Part shown: positions 27,171 to 36,382 of the stretch, piece after piece | Numbering within the stretch: position 1 is the first letter of the stretch | Layout of the letters: each line of letters opens with the position of its first letter | NCBI RefSeq assembly: GCF_018613655.1 | Contig: NZ_JAGGPW010000004.1 | Coordinates: 896,627 to 960,626, forward strand | Reading direction: 5' to 3' | DNA: 64,000 nt | DNA from: Planococcus sp. ISL-109 | GTDB lineage: Bacteria; Bacillota; Bacilli; Bacillales_A; Planococcaceae | Made by a program: the position numbers and the translations under genes | The notes under the pieces: generated by a model | What the model was told of the DNA's origin: nothing | Database searches by the model: none | The model's input: the letters and a program-made list of their open reading frames with translations, nothing else

Positions 27171-27629
27171 CTATGGCCGATCTGTGCGGATGCGTGTCAA
27201 AGTCGTCTGGATACTCAAGCTTCGGCCGTTTCTGGTTAATTCCAACTGAATGTTGGTATGTTCTTTTTTCGGTTCGATCAGTGCGGATTCATTCGGTGCA
27301 CTGACGCCGTTGATGACAGTGCCTGAAAAATCATAGGCTTTGTCGAGCACCGGTTCAAAATCGCCGCATCCTGACTCACTGCAAGTTTGAAGTAATAATT
27401 GATCATTCTGAAATTGAATCTTATAGCTGTCGCTTTGGCGGTGGGCTGCTGATAGTTGTGAAATCATGATATTGGCGTCTTGCTGGATTTCTGTTTTGCT
27501 CGTCTCTGCTGTCGTGTGCTTCATGCCGATCGACAGCGCCGTCCATGCGGCTGTCGCGATGATCGACACGAGCAGCAATGCGGCCAATACTTCAACAAGA
27601 CTGACTCCTTTTTCACCGAGTTTTGGCAT
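27171..27629 (-). CDS. Minor prepilin, PilW/ComGF-like
   Basis: The 152-residue protein has a leader ending GEKG followed by VSLVEVLAALLLVSIIATAA, a normal prepilin cleavage site with Glu5, then a small extracellular domain with one CSESGC pair. It overlaps the preceding prepilin stop codon (TGATG) and is followed closely by the large PilX-like gene. The assignment to the PilW class is by position and length only. Confidence 0.75.
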   Translation of the reverse strand: MPKLGEKGVSLVEVLAALLLVSIIATAAWTALSIGMKHTTAETSKTEIQQDANIMISQLSAAHRQSDSYKIQFQNDQLLLQTCSESGCGDFEPVLDKAYDFSGTVINGVSAPNESALIEPKKEHTNIQLELTRNGRSLSIQTTLTRIRTDRP

Positions 27630-28147
27630 CAGTTTTGTGCCTCCACGCGATATTGGAGAAAGCCATACGTTTCACTACTGATGCGGCCGTCTTGATAAAT
27701 CTTCAGATGGGCTTTATGGAGTTGTGCAAGAGACGGGTCGTCGCATTTCAGCAAACTCGTCTCCGTTTCGGTGAGAAACGGCGTGCAAGCAAGTTCGATA
27801 TCGACTTCATACGTATAGCCATCCTGCTTTTCAAAACGCACATAACCGTTTTGTTGTGAAACTTTTGTATAGGACAAGCTGATCATGGTTTGCTCGTATT
27901 TATCTGCGAACTCCTCATAAATGACCGGGTCTTCTTCACTGCGATCTCCTAGCCAGTCCGAAGTTGAAATAGCGGCCATTTCCTGCCGCGCAAGATTCAT
28001 CGTATCCAGTTTCGCTTCTGTTTTATTGGTGAATAAGGTCATTTGTGGGAAAACGGTCATGATGCCGATAAAGACTATTCCGAGAATCACAAGAGCCGCC
28101 AGCACTTCGACAAGCGTCAACCCTTTTTCAGTTTTCAACTGTTTCAT
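27629..28147 (-). CDS. Minor prepilin, PilV-like
   Basis: The 172-residue prepilin has leader MKQLKTEKG and then LTLVEVLAALVILGIVFIGI, with Glu5. The exported domain has a CTPF...KCDD Cys pair. The frame extends to a TTG at 28162, but the ATG at 28147 has GAGGGG at proper distance. It is the first gene of the pilus operon; the AT-rich 190 nt upstream hold no clear promoter by eye. Confidence 0.75.
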   Translation of the reverse strand: MKQLKTEKGLTLVEVLAALVILGIVFIGIMTVFPQMTLFTNKTEAKLDTMNLARQEMAAISTSDWLGDRSEEDPVIYEEFADKYEQTMISLSYTKVSQQNGYVRFEKQDGYTYEVDIELACTPFLTETETSLLKCDDPSLAQLHKAHLKIYQDGRISSETYGFLQYRVEAQN

Positions 28148-28325
28148 ACGCGCACCCCTCAAGTGAGACCTTTTTTATGGATGATTTTTACTATTAGTGA
28201 TTGCTTTATAACTATATCTATGTCCAATTTTATTATTGCATGTTTTTGCTGTTTTGACACGGGGTTTTTACAGGAAAATCTATTCTTTTTATTATTTATT
28301 TAGCTATTGTTTCCATTTTTAGTAA

Positions 28326-28367
28326 GAAAAAAAGACTACAGCATCGGCCGAAGCCGTTCTGTAGTCT
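28326..28367 (-). terminator. Terminator of the folC-cyclase unit
   Basis: GACTACAG and CTGTAGTC close a stem around ..GGCTTCGGCC.., followed by seven T on the minus strand. It overlaps the stop codon of the GGDEF gene and separates it from the pilus operon. Confidence 0.85.
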
Positions 28368-30070
28368 TATTTTGTGTAAGCTGCCACTCGGTTCCGCCCC
28401 GCCTGCTTGGCACCGGTATAAAGCGCGCGGTCGGCGTTGCGGATGATCGCCATCCCGTCATCTCCGTCTTCCGGAGCAGTAGAGACGCCGATGCTCATCG
28501 TAATGTGGAGCGTTTCGGTCTTGTGTTCATTTTGTATGCTTTGCTGAATGGTGAACGGAGTTTCAGCGATTTGTTTGCGCAGATTTTCTGCGAGAACTAA
28601 AGCGAGCTCCTTACTATAATGTGGCAGCAAGACGACGAACTCTTCTCCGCCGTAGCGGGCAAGCGTTCCTTCTTCCCCGACCGCCTGCTTTAACAAGTCG
28701 GCCAGCTGGATGAGGATTTCGTTGCCGCTTTGATGGCCATACTTATCATTGACTCCTTTGAACCAATCGATGTCCATCATGATCAGCGACAGCTGGTCCA
28801 ACGCGCCGGTTTCGATTTTCTTCATGCAGCGTTCGAGCGTTTCATCCAAATAGCGGTAATTATAGAGCTTGGTCAACCCGCAGCGTTCGCTTTTGTCGAT
28901 GACATTTTCCATATAGCCGGCTTTCTCGAGCGATACAGCAAAGTACGTACTCAAGATTTCCATGATCTGCAATTGATTGGCCGAAAAGGCAAACTCTTTT
29001 CTCGATCCGACCAATAGCACACCCTCTATCTTATTGTTGCGGGAAATGGGTGTTGCCATGATGCTTTCGAGATCTTTCGGCAGCTGCACCGTGGCCAATT
29101 CGATCCACTGTTTCTGCTTGCCGAACAACAGCGGTGCATTTTGAGCGATCACTTGCCCGGCGATGCCTTTCGTATACGGAACCGCAGGAATGTCCATTTC
29201 GACCAAACGGCCGTCTTGAAAAATCCGCATGACGAGCAGCTGGCTTTTCCGGTAATCGATGACGTACGCATAATCGGTCTTGAACATCGTTGCGACATGT
29301 TTGATGAATTGGTCGATCACTTCATCCTGCGACAAACGGTCTGCGAGCTGATGGCCGATATTGCCCGCTTTTTTCAAGTCGATATTGATTTTCTCCGAAC
29401 TGTTATATAAACGCAGCACGACCGTCATGACCATAAACGGCAAGCCAAGCAGCACCAAGGCATAAACCCCGATCGAAGCATCGAGCACGTAAAGTGTAAT
29501 CGCATACGGGAAAATCAGCAGCGTGATGAGGAAATCCCAAATCGAATCGAGTGAAATGAATGATTTCGGACTTTTCGTCAGTACGTCGTCTGCGTATAGA
29601 TACAAATGATTGGCCGTTAAATAAATGAGCTGATAAAGCAAGCCATACAAAACGATATGCGCAAAGTTTGTCGAGCCGATCTCGCCGCCTGCAAAGAAGA
29701 AAACAAGCCCGGAGAATGCCGACAAGACGAAAAACATGAGTGAATTGAACGTAAAACGCTCGCTTCTTGCGACTGCGTTTCTCGTGCGGAACAACAACAC
29801 CAACATCGTCAATTGCGACATAAGAATCTCGATGAACAATCCGTACTTAAGGAATACAGCAATAGTCACCCACTGGACGAGATACATCGGCGTACCATTA
29901 ATATTAAGCGGCAATAACGCCGTCACCACAGCAAATGCAGCAAACGCCACTAATTCCCATTCAAACAGGACTTCCGGTGGATAATATTGATAAGTCAAAT
30001 ACAAGCCGGCAGGGACGACCAATGCCCAAAGCATCCACAAAAGCCATTGCCTTTTTTTATTGCTGTCCAT
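28367..30070 (-). CDS. Membrane diguanylate cyclase (GAF-GGDEF)
   Basis: The enzyme makes cyclic di-GMP from two GTP. The 567-residue protein has an N-terminal membrane module of about six helices (residues 10-205), a GAF domain (about 235-370, with MATPISRNNKIEGVLLVGS) and a C-terminal GGDEF domain with LYNYRYLDETL, MMDIDWFKGVNDKYGH and the active-site loop RYGGEEFVVLLP. The GGEEF loop is intact, and no RxxD inhibitory site is visible at the usual spacing. It follows folC by 24 nt. The ATG at 30070 has AGGAG at 8 nt. Proximity to pilB suggests control of pilus extension. Confidence 0.92.
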   Translation of the reverse strand: MDSNKKRQWLLWMLWALVVPAGLYLTYQYYPPEVLFEWELVAFAAFAVVTALLPLNINGTPMYLVQWVTIAVFLKYGLFIEILMSQLTMLVLLFRTRNAVARSERFTFNSLMFFVLSAFSGLVFFFAGGEIGSTNFAHIVLYGLLYQLIYLTANHLYLYADDVLTKSPKSFISLDSIWDFLITLLIFPYAITLYVLDASIGVYALVLLGLPFMVMTVVLRLYNSSEKINIDLKKAGNIGHQLADRLSQDEVIDQFIKHVATMFKTDYAYVIDYRKSQLLVMRIFQDGRLVEMDIPAVPYTKGIAGQVIAQNAPLLFGKQKQWIELATVQLPKDLESIMATPISRNNKIEGVLLVGSRKEFAFSANQLQIMEILSTYFAVSLEKAGYMENVIDKSERCGLTKLYNYRYLDETLERCMKKIETGALDQLSLIMMDIDWFKGVNDKYGHQSGNEILIQLADLLKQAVGEEGTLARYGGEEFVVLLPHYSKELALVLAENLRKQIAETPFTIQQSIQNEHKTETLHITMSIGVSTAPEDGDDGMAIIRNADRALYTGAKQAGRNRVAAYTK

Positions 30071-30096
30071 CACATCTACTCCTCAAGGGATCCACA

Positions 30097-31293
30097 TTAG
30101 CTTGTCACATTTTGATAATCCCTCAAAAATGGAATACCCGGCTTGCGCATGGCCGAAAGTAAATATAACGAACCCGTGACTATAGTCACGGCGTTTTTTT
30201 CTGTTACAGGTAATATATCATATAAGTTTTTAGTTGTCTTTATTTTACTGTTGCTTGCAAAAAATAATTTCTCCGCAGGCAACGCACGCGCATTGGAGAA
30301 GTCGACAAACACAAAGTCATCGCTGACTGTTTCCAGTTGGCGGAGCACTCTTTCATACGCTTTATCACTCAGCATGCCGAGCACGATGCGCACGTGTTTT
30401 TCAGGAAATTCAGAACGAATCGTCTCCACCAGTGCATCGATGCTGGCCTCGTTATGCGCCCCGTCAAAAACAAGTCCAGGCGCGGCCGTTTCAAATCGGT
30501 AAGCAAGTTCAGCCATGGACAAGGCTTTTTGTGCAAGCTGCGGCTGAAACTCGAGTTGCAGCAATTCCTTTGCGGCTTCTAGTGCGAGCTGTGCGTTCCA
30601 TTTTTGATGCGCACCTTTCAGTTTCATCTCGCCTTCATGCGGGCATGCCGGTACGAGGAGCTCGGCGTGCTTGAGCTTCGCTTCCTGGCGGATCACAGCC
30701 ATCGCCCGCTCCTCGATCGGCCCTGCAATGACCGGCCGCCATTTTTTGATGATGCCCGCTTTATGGAAGGCGATATCTTCGATTTGATCGCCGAGAAAGT
30801 TAGTATGTTCTTTTGAAATCGATGGAATGATTGCGATTTCCGGGTCGATGACGTTGGTCGAGTCAAAGCGCCCGCCCATACCCGCTTCAATGATGACGAT
30901 ATCGGGTGCGGCGTTGCGGAAGTGCAGGAATGCCGCCGCCGTCAGCAGTTCGAAATCCGTCAGCGCTGTTTTCACCCCGGCCAGTTCGCCCATGACTCTA
31001 TCCAACGCTTTTTGTAAAATCGGCTCGGCGTCCACTTGAATCTGATCGTGAAGGTCGATGATGCCCGGCGAATAAAAGGTTCCCACCGTTTTGCCATGCA
31101 CACGCAACACCGCAGACAACAGCGCCGCTGTCGAGCCTTTGCCGTTGGTGCCCGCAATATGGACGAAACGCCCTTGCCTGTGCGGATTCCCGAGTTCCTC
31201 GAGTGCAGAACCGATGGCATCCAGTCCTGGTTTGATGGCGTTTTCTGTCTCGATGTTCCATTCTTCTTTGTATAGGTCCAGTCCATTAATCAT
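30097..31293 (-). CDS. folC: Folylpolyglutamate synthase/dihydrofolate synthase
   Basis: FolC adds glutamate to dihydropteroate and to folates. The 398-residue protein has the Mur ligase-type ATP loop VHIAGTNGKGSTAALLSAVL, IIEAGMGGRFDSTNVIDPEI, SISKEHTNFLGD and the C-terminal LVFDGAHNEASIDALVETI. At about 400 residues it is slightly shorter than usual (about 430), and the C-terminal domain is compact. In B. subtilis folC follows valS directly; here two plus-strand ATP-grasp genes lie between. It is divergent from them with a 70-nt gap and continues into the cyclase gene. Confidence 0.93.
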   Translation of the reverse strand: MINGLDLYKEEWNIETENAIKPGLDAIGSALEELGNPHRQGRFVHIAGTNGKGSTAALLSAVLRVHGKTVGTFYSPGIIDLHDQIQVDAEPILQKALDRVMGELAGVKTALTDFELLTAAAFLHFRNAAPDIVIIEAGMGGRFDSTNVIDPEIAIIPSISKEHTNFLGDQIEDIAFHKAGIIKKWRPVIAGPIEERAMAVIRQEAKLKHAELLVPACPHEGEMKLKGAHQKWNAQLALEAAKELLQLEFQPQLAQKALSMAELAYRFETAAPGLVFDGAHNEASIDALVETIRSEFPEKHVRIVLGMLSDKAYERVLRQLETVSDDFVFVDFSNARALPAEKLFFASNSKIKTTKNLYDILPVTEKNAVTIVTGSLYLLSAMRKPGIPFLRDYQNVTS

Positions 31294-31363
31294 TTTCTAA
31301 CCTCAATTCTTATCAACGTGATACACTTTTTTAGTATGAGTATATCACGAAGGTGGAATGGAT

Positions 31364-32227
31364 ATGTTGAGTTGTTGGGTCATCTATAACGGAAGCCTCG
31401 TTTCCGATAAATTCGAAGATCAAGCGCAATTGGTCAGTGATGCGGCCAAACGCCAAGGAATCACAGTGGAAATCAAAAAGAATTACGAAATCCAGATGTC
31501 ACTCGGTGAACCGCAGCAGTTTCCGGATTTCGCTATTCTACTCGATAAAGACATCCTGCTCGGCTATTTTTTGAAAAGCCGCGGCGTGCCGGTCTATAAC
31601 GAGCCGGCGGTCATCGATTTGTGCGACAACAAGGCGACGCAATACATCCGCCTCGCAGAACAAAACATCCCGATGCCGCAAACGATCGTCGCCCCGAAAG
31701 TTTATCCGAAGTTCTCGATACGGAATTCTGGCTATTTCGAAGGCGTCATAAATAAACTTGGATTGCCGATGATCATTAAAGAAGGCCATGGCTCATTCGG
31801 CATGAAAGTGTATTTGATCGAAACGAAAAATGAGTTTTTTGATAAAGTCGAAAGCTTGTCCGGCATCGATTATGTATTCCAGGAATTTATCGAGCATAGC
31901 CGCGGGCGCGACATCCGCGTCAATATCGTCGGTGATTCGATCGTTGCGGCGATGAAACGCCAGTCCGACACTGATTTCCGGGCGAACATCACCAACGGCG
32001 GACGCGCTTTCCCAGTCGAGCTGACCCAAGACCAAGAGCAGCTCGCACTAGATGCGGCAAGAGCGGTCGGAGCGGTGTTTGCCGGCGTCGACCTGCTATA
32101 CGCTCCGGACGGACAGACGCTTGTCTGTGAAGTGAATGCCGCCGCCCATATTCGCAATATCCTAAACGTCACCGGCGTCAACGTCGCAGATGCGATGATC
32201 ATCTATATCCAGGAGGATCTGGCATGA
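31364..32227 (+). CDS. RimK-family ATP-grasp ligase
   Basis: ATP-grasp ligases of the RimK type form amide or peptide bonds, typically adding an amino acid such as glutamate. The 287-residue protein has a pre-ATP-grasp domain (1-95), then the central MIIKEGHGSFGMKVYLI ATP-binding loop, FQEFIEHSRGRDIRVNIVGD, and the metal-binding end LVCEVNAAAHIRNILNVTG. The start is set at 31364, where AAGGTGG is 7 nt away; the ATG at 31358 is too close. It overlaps the next ATP-grasp gene by four bases (ATGA), so the two proteins are made together. The substrate is unknown. Confidence 0.85.
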   Translation: MLSCWVIYNGSLVSDKFEDQAQLVSDAAKRQGITVEIKKNYEIQMSLGEPQQFPDFAILLDKDILLGYFLKSRGVPVYNEPAVIDLCDNKATQYIRLAEQNIPMPQTIVAPKVYPKFSIRNSGYFEGVINKLGLPMIIKEGHGSFGMKVYLIETKNEFFDKVESLSGIDYVFQEFIEHSRGRDIRVNIVGDSIVAAMKRQSDTDFRANITNGGRAFPVELTQDQEQLALDAARAVGAVFAGVDLLYAPDGQTLVCEVNAAAHIRNILNVTGVNVADAMIIYIQEDLA

Positions 32228-33018
32228 TCGTCTTGTATGAAATGGAAGCCGCCAACAGCAACGCCGGCTTTATCGATGAACTGAAACGCTTTTTCTCGGT
32301 CGATTTGCTCGTGTGGGACGACTGGAGCGACGACGGACTCGAAGCCTTAGCAGACCGGACGAAGGATCAGTTTGTGTTATTTCGCGTGCGCCGTCCGCAT
32401 GCTGCCAGGTTTTTGGAAGACCGCGGCGTGCGCCTCATCAACCGCGCCGAAGTCAACCGCATCGCCAATGACAAGTGGAAAAGCTTTCAATTGTTCCAGT
32501 TGCTCGGCCTTCCCGCGATCCCGACTTACCGCTCAGCCCCCGAATACCCGTGCATCGCTAAAACGGCGGATGGCCATGGCGGCGCGGAAGTGTGGCTGCT
32601 CGAATCGGAAAAGGATCTGCCAGCCATTGATGTTCCCCTCCTCTACCAGCCGGTCTTGCCCCATCTAGCGGACGTCCGGGCTTACGTCATCGGGACAGAA
32701 ATCGTCGGTGCGGTAAAGCGCAGCGCACAAGACAATTTCAAAGCGAATTACTCGCTCGGCGCAGCGGTCGAACGCTTTGAATTGACTGCTGCGCAACGTA
32801 GGGATGTCGGAAAAATCGCCAAAGCGCTTCACAGCGATTACCTCGGCGTGGATTTCCTTTTGCTCGAAGACGGTCGCCATTTGTTCAATGAACTTGAAGA
32901 CCCAGTCGGCGCCCGCTCATTCTATAAAACGCACGACGAAAATATTGCACAACTATTAGCACAGCATGTCACGAAACTTGAAAAGGAATATCCGTTTCGA
33001 GAGCAAGACTTAAATTAA
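32224..33018 (+). CDS. Second ATP-grasp protein, paired with the upstream ligase
   Basis: The 264-residue protein has the same overall order as its neighbour but more divergent motifs: RIANDKWKSFQLFQLLGLP, CIAKTADGHGGAEVWLLES as glycine-rich loop, and LFNELEDPVGARSFYKTH in place of the usual E..N metal site. The altered end motif suggests a different substrate or a specialised partner role. Translation is coupled to the first gene. The pair may form a two-step or heteromeric ligase; this is inference from gene arrangement. Confidence 0.8.
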   Translation: MIVLYEMEAANSNAGFIDELKRFFSVDLLVWDDWSDDGLEALADRTKDQFVLFRVRRPHAARFLEDRGVRLINRAEVNRIANDKWKSFQLFQLLGLPAIPTYRSAPEYPCIAKTADGHGGAEVWLLESEKDLPAIDVPLLYQPVLPHLADVRAYVIGTEIVGAVKRSAQDNFKANYSLGAAVERFELTAAQRRDVGKIAKALHSDYLGVDFLLLEDGRHLFNELEDPVGARSFYKTHDENIAQLLAQHVTKLEKEYPFREQDLN

Positions 33019-33039
33019 AAACTTGCTCCTTATTTCATT

Positions 33040-33160
33040 CCGTTCCAACCGGACGCTTTCCGCGGATACGGGCTCAGCCGCTTCCTTCGCTTTGCTCAGT
33101 CCAGGGTCTTCAGCTCGCACTGTTTCCGCAGGAGGCGCCGTCTTTCACTACGTTTTGAAT
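33040..33160. repeat. Dispersed GC-rich repeat, copy 3
   Basis: It contains CGCTTTCCGCGGATACGGGC followed by TCAGCCGCTTC, very similar to the copy at 37.55 kb, and ends with TTTCCGCAGGAGGCGCCGTC. It lies directly after the second ATP-grasp gene. Confidence 0.65.
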
Positions 33161-33254
33161 AAGTTTTATAAAAAAGTTAAGTTACTGTTGTTTTGGTTTA
33201 ACGACCCTAAATCGCTACTTGCCATAATAAATGAGCTGACCTAGTGGGTTGGAG

Positions 33255-33345
33255 AAGTGTTCGCTCAACTCCTGCGGAAAAGCGAGACGACCGAGACCCC
33301 GCGAGCCCGCGGAAAGCGAGCGATAAGCTTCGGAAAATACGCTTT
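33255..33345. repeat. Dispersed GC-rich repeat, copy 4 (inverted relative to copy 3)
   Basis: CTGCGGAAAAGCGAGACGAC and CCGAGACCCCGCGAGCCCGC match the core of the copy at 37.86 kb. With copy 3 it forms a pair around an AT-rich spacer of about 95 nt. Confidence 0.65.
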
Positions 33346-33366
33346 TCAAGAGTTTCTCATCAACCA

Positions 33367-33403
33367 TAAAAAAGCGATTCCCAAATTCGGGAATCGCTTT
33401 TTG
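33367..33403 (-). terminator. valS terminator
   Basis: AAAAAGCGATTCCC and GGGAATCGCTTTTT form a strong hairpin with AT-rich ends immediately after the valS stop codon. It can act on both strands and may also stop the ATP-grasp transcript. Confidence 0.85.
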
Positions 33404-33405
33404 TC

Positions 33406-36039
33406 TTATAGGTTCTTCAATTCTTCCATGCGTTTTTCAACGGTCGCATGCTTTTCAATATAATCCGCTTGTTTCTTGCGTTCTTCTTCCACTACCGCTT
33501 CCGGCGCTTTCGACACGAAGCGTTCGTTCGATAGTTTGCCTTCCACGAGTTTGACTTCTTTCGCCCATTTATCGAGTTCTTTTTGCAGGCGTTTCAGCTC
33601 TTCTTCGATGTCGATCAAGCCTTCAAGCGGCATGAACAATTCCGCTCCAGACACGACCGCGGACATCGATTTTTCCGGTGCGTCGAGATTGTGCCCGATC
33701 GTCAAAGTTTCCGGGTTGCAGAAACGTTCGATATACGCCGCGTTTTCTTCGAGGACAGCGAGTGTCGCCGCGTCTTTCGCGCTGATGGTCATCGGCACTT
33801 TCTTGCTCATCGGTGACTGCACTTCCGCGCGGATCGTCCGTACCGAACGGATGACGTCCATCAACAGCTTCATGCTATTCGCTTTTTTGTTGTCGCTCAA
33901 AGCTGCATCGGCTGTCGGCCAAGCCGCAATCGTGATCGATTCGCCTTGAGTCGGCAAGTTCTGCCAAATTTCTTCCGTGATGAACGGCATGAACGGGTGA
34001 AGCAGGCGCATCGTGTTATCGAGCACGTATGCAAGAACCGAACGCGTCATTTGTTTCGCCTGTTCGTCTTCACCGTACAATGGCAATTTCGCCATCTCGA
34101 TATACCAGTCACAGAAATCATCCCAGATAAAGTTGTAAAGCGAACGTCCAACTTCACCGAACTCATAGCGTTCCGCAAGATCTGTCACTTGTTCGATCGT
34201 TTCGTTGAGGCGCGTCAAGATCCACGTATCTGCCACGGATTTCTTGCCGGACAAATCAATGTCCTCATAGCGCATGCCTTCCATGTTCATCATCGCAAAA
34301 CGAGAAGCGTTCCAGATTTTATTGGCAAAGTTCCAAACAGACTCCACTTTGTCGTTCGAGTAGCGCAGATCCTGCCCTGGTGAGGAGGCCGTCGCCAGGA
34401 AGTAGCGCAAGGAATCTGCGCCGTATTCCTTGATGACGTCCATCGGGTCAACGCCGTTACCGAGTGATTTCGACATTTTGCGGCCTTCCGCGTCGCGCAC
34501 CAACCCGTGGATAAGTACGTCTTTAAACGGTTTTTCACCGGTGAACTCCAGCGCCTGGAAAATCATCCGTGATACCCAGAAGTTGATGATGTCATAACCG
34601 GTTACGAGTGCATCGGTCGGGTAGTAGCGGCTCAGTTCATCATTTTCTTCCGGCCAGCCGAGTGTCGAGAACGGCCATAAAGCAGATGAGAACCACGTAT
34701 CGAGTACGTCTTCATCTTGCGTCCAGTTTTCAGCGTCTTCGGGTGCAGAATGCCCAACATAAATTTCGCCGGTTTCGTTATGGTACCAAGCCGGAATCTG
34801 ATGTCCCCACCACAACTGGCGTGAAATGCACCAATCGCGGATGTTTTCCATCCAGTGCAAATAGGTTTTCTCGAAGCGTTCCGGCACAAAGTTGACGCCG
34901 TCTTCGCTCTTCTGGCTATCGACGGCAGCCTGTGCAAGCGGCTTCATGTCAACGAACCATTGCGTCGACAAATACGGTTCCACGACTGCACCGCTGCGCT
35001 CGGAATGGCCGACGGAATGGAGATGCTCTTCGATTTTGAATAGCACGCCCATATCCTGAAGGTCTTTGACGATTGCTTTGCGGCATTCGAAGCGGTCCAT
35101 ACCTTCGTATTTTCCGGCGTTTTCGTTCATCGTGCCGTCTTCGTGCATGATGAGTACGCGCTCCAAGTTGTGGCGATTGCCGATTTCAAAGTCGTTCGGG
35201 TCATGGGCCGGCGTGATTTTCACGGCGCCGCTTCCGAATTCCATGTCGACGTAATCATCCGCAACAATTTCCATTTCACGGCCGATGATCGGCAGCACTA
35301 CTTTTTTGCCGATCAAATGCTGATAACGCTCGTCTTTCGGGTGAACCGCAACTGCAGTATCCCCGAGCATCGTTTCCGGACGAGTTGTCGCGACTTCGAT
35401 ATGTCCGCTGCCGTCAGCGAGCGGATAGCGCATATGATAAAACGCACCTTGCACGTCTTTATATATTACTTCGATATCGGAAATCGCTGTTTTGGTCGCC
35501 GGGTCCCAGTTGATGATGTATTTGCCGCGGTAGATCAGTTTCTTCTCATACAATTTAACGAAAACTTCCTGAACCGCTTTCGACAAGCCCGCGTCTAATG
35601 TAAATCGTTCGCGTGAATAATCGAGCCCGAGCCCGAGTTTCGACCATTGCTCGCGGATATGCCCTGCGTATTGTTCTTTCCATTTCCATGATTCTTCGAG
35701 GAACGCTTCACGTCCCATATCGTAGCGCGAGCGCCCTTCTTCTTTCAGCTTGCCTTCGACTTTCGCCTGCGTAGCGATGCCGGCATGGTCCATCCCCGGC
35801 AGCCACAATGCGTCATAGCCCTGCATGCGCTTCATGCGCGTCAGGATGTCCTGCAATGTTGTATCCCATGCGTGCCCCAAGTGGAGTTTCCCGGTAACGT
35901 TCGGCGGCGGGATGACGATCGTATACGGCGTCTTGTTGCTTTCTGGTTTCGCTTCGAAGAATTTGTTGTCCACCCACCAGTCGTAGCGTCCTTGTTCGAT
36001 CGTTTGCGGTTCATATTTCGTTGATAATTGCTTGCTCAT
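33406..36039 (-). CDS. valS: Valyl-tRNA synthetase
   Basis: ValS charges tRNA-Val with valine. The 877-residue class I synthetase has the [15 protein letters not shown] (HIGH) motif, the editing domain (about 190-340), the KMSKSLGNG loop (KMSKS), an anticodon-binding domain and a C-terminal coiled coil (last 65 residues, charged E/K/L). The ATG at 36039 with GAGGAGG upstream gives the usual [20 protein letters not shown] start; the frame is open further upstream without a site. Expression is controlled by the T-box leader upstream. Confidence 0.97.
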   Translation of the reverse strand: MSKQLSTKYEPQTIEQGRYDWWVDNKFFEAKPESNKTPYTIVIPPPNVTGKLHLGHAWDTTLQDILTRMKRMQGYDALWLPGMDHAGIATQAKVEGKLKEEGRSRYDMGREAFLEESWKWKEQYAGHIREQWSKLGLGLDYSRERFTLDAGLSKAVQEVFVKLYEKKLIYRGKYIINWDPATKTAISDIEVIYKDVQGAFYHMRYPLADGSGHIEVATTRPETMLGDTAVAVHPKDERYQHLIGKKVVLPIIGREMEIVADDYVDMEFGSGAVKITPAHDPNDFEIGNRHNLERVLIMHEDGTMNENAGKYEGMDRFECRKAIVKDLQDMGVLFKIEEHLHSVGHSERSGAVVEPYLSTQWFVDMKPLAQAAVDSQKSEDGVNFVPERFEKTYLHWMENIRDWCISRQLWWGHQIPAWYHNETGEIYVGHSAPEDAENWTQDEDVLDTWFSSALWPFSTLGWPEENDELSRYYPTDALVTGYDIINFWVSRMIFQALEFTGEKPFKDVLIHGLVRDAEGRKMSKSLGNGVDPMDVIKEYGADSLRYFLATASSPGQDLRYSNDKVESVWNFANKIWNASRFAMMNMEGMRYEDIDLSGKKSVADTWILTRLNETIEQVTDLAERYEFGEVGRSLYNFIWDDFCDWYIEMAKLPLYGEDEQAKQMTRSVLAYVLDNTMRLLHPFMPFITEEIWQNLPTQGESITIAAWPTADAALSDNKKANSMKLLMDVIRSVRTIRAEVQSPMSKKVPMTISAKDAATLAVLEENAAYIERFCNPETLTIGHNLDAPEKSMSAVVSGAELFMPLEGLIDIEEELKRLQKELDKWAKEVKLVEGKLSNERFVSKAPEAVVEEERKKQADYIEKHATVEKRMEELKNL

Positions 36040-36100
36040 CCAAATTCCTCCTCTTGGCCCCAATTCGGCTCATTATACTGTCGAACTTGAAAATGAATAC

Positions 36101-36140
36101 AAAAAAACTCCTGTCGTCTCGTAAAGGACGAAGGAGTTTT
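36101..36140 (-). terminator. T-box terminator hairpin of valS
   Basis: AAAACTCC and GGAGTTTT close the stem, followed by a run of seven T on the minus strand. The T-box sequence lies immediately upstream, so the competing antiterminator can form instead. Confidence 0.85.
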
Positions 36141-36346
36141 TCGCGGTACCACCTTTATACACAGGCAAATTGCGCCTGGCTCTCAAGTTCGATAACGGAT
36201 TCGCATCCGGCTGCCGCTAATCTTTTCACGGCAACTGCTCCGAGGTGACATTCAAATGCGGTCCATGAAAGCCTCTCACCAAACGGCTCCCTCTCTGAAA
36301 TGTTCCTGGCACTTTACTATCCTCTTCAACGCATAAATATCCTATT
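36101..36346 (-). promoter_or_regulatory. T-box riboswitch, valine specifier
   Basis: The leader of valS holds the T-box core AAAGGTGGTACCGCG (minus strand, around 36142-36156), which pairs with the tRNA acceptor end. The specifier loop shows GAATGTCACC with GTC at 36247-36249, a valine codon in the expected place. Uncharged tRNA-Val would stabilise the antiterminator and allow valS transcription. The specifier call comes from reading the stem I region by eye. Confidence 0.88.
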
Positions 36347-36352
36347 GCTCTT

Positions 36353-36382
36353 ATTGTACTCAATAGCCCGATTTAGCGTCAA
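36353..36382 (-). promoter_or_regulatory. Promoter of the valS T-box transcript
   Basis: TTGACG (36377-36382) and TACAAT (36353-36358) are spaced by 18 nt. The -35 box lies within the last codons of the upstream AbrB-family gene. Confidence 0.65.
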
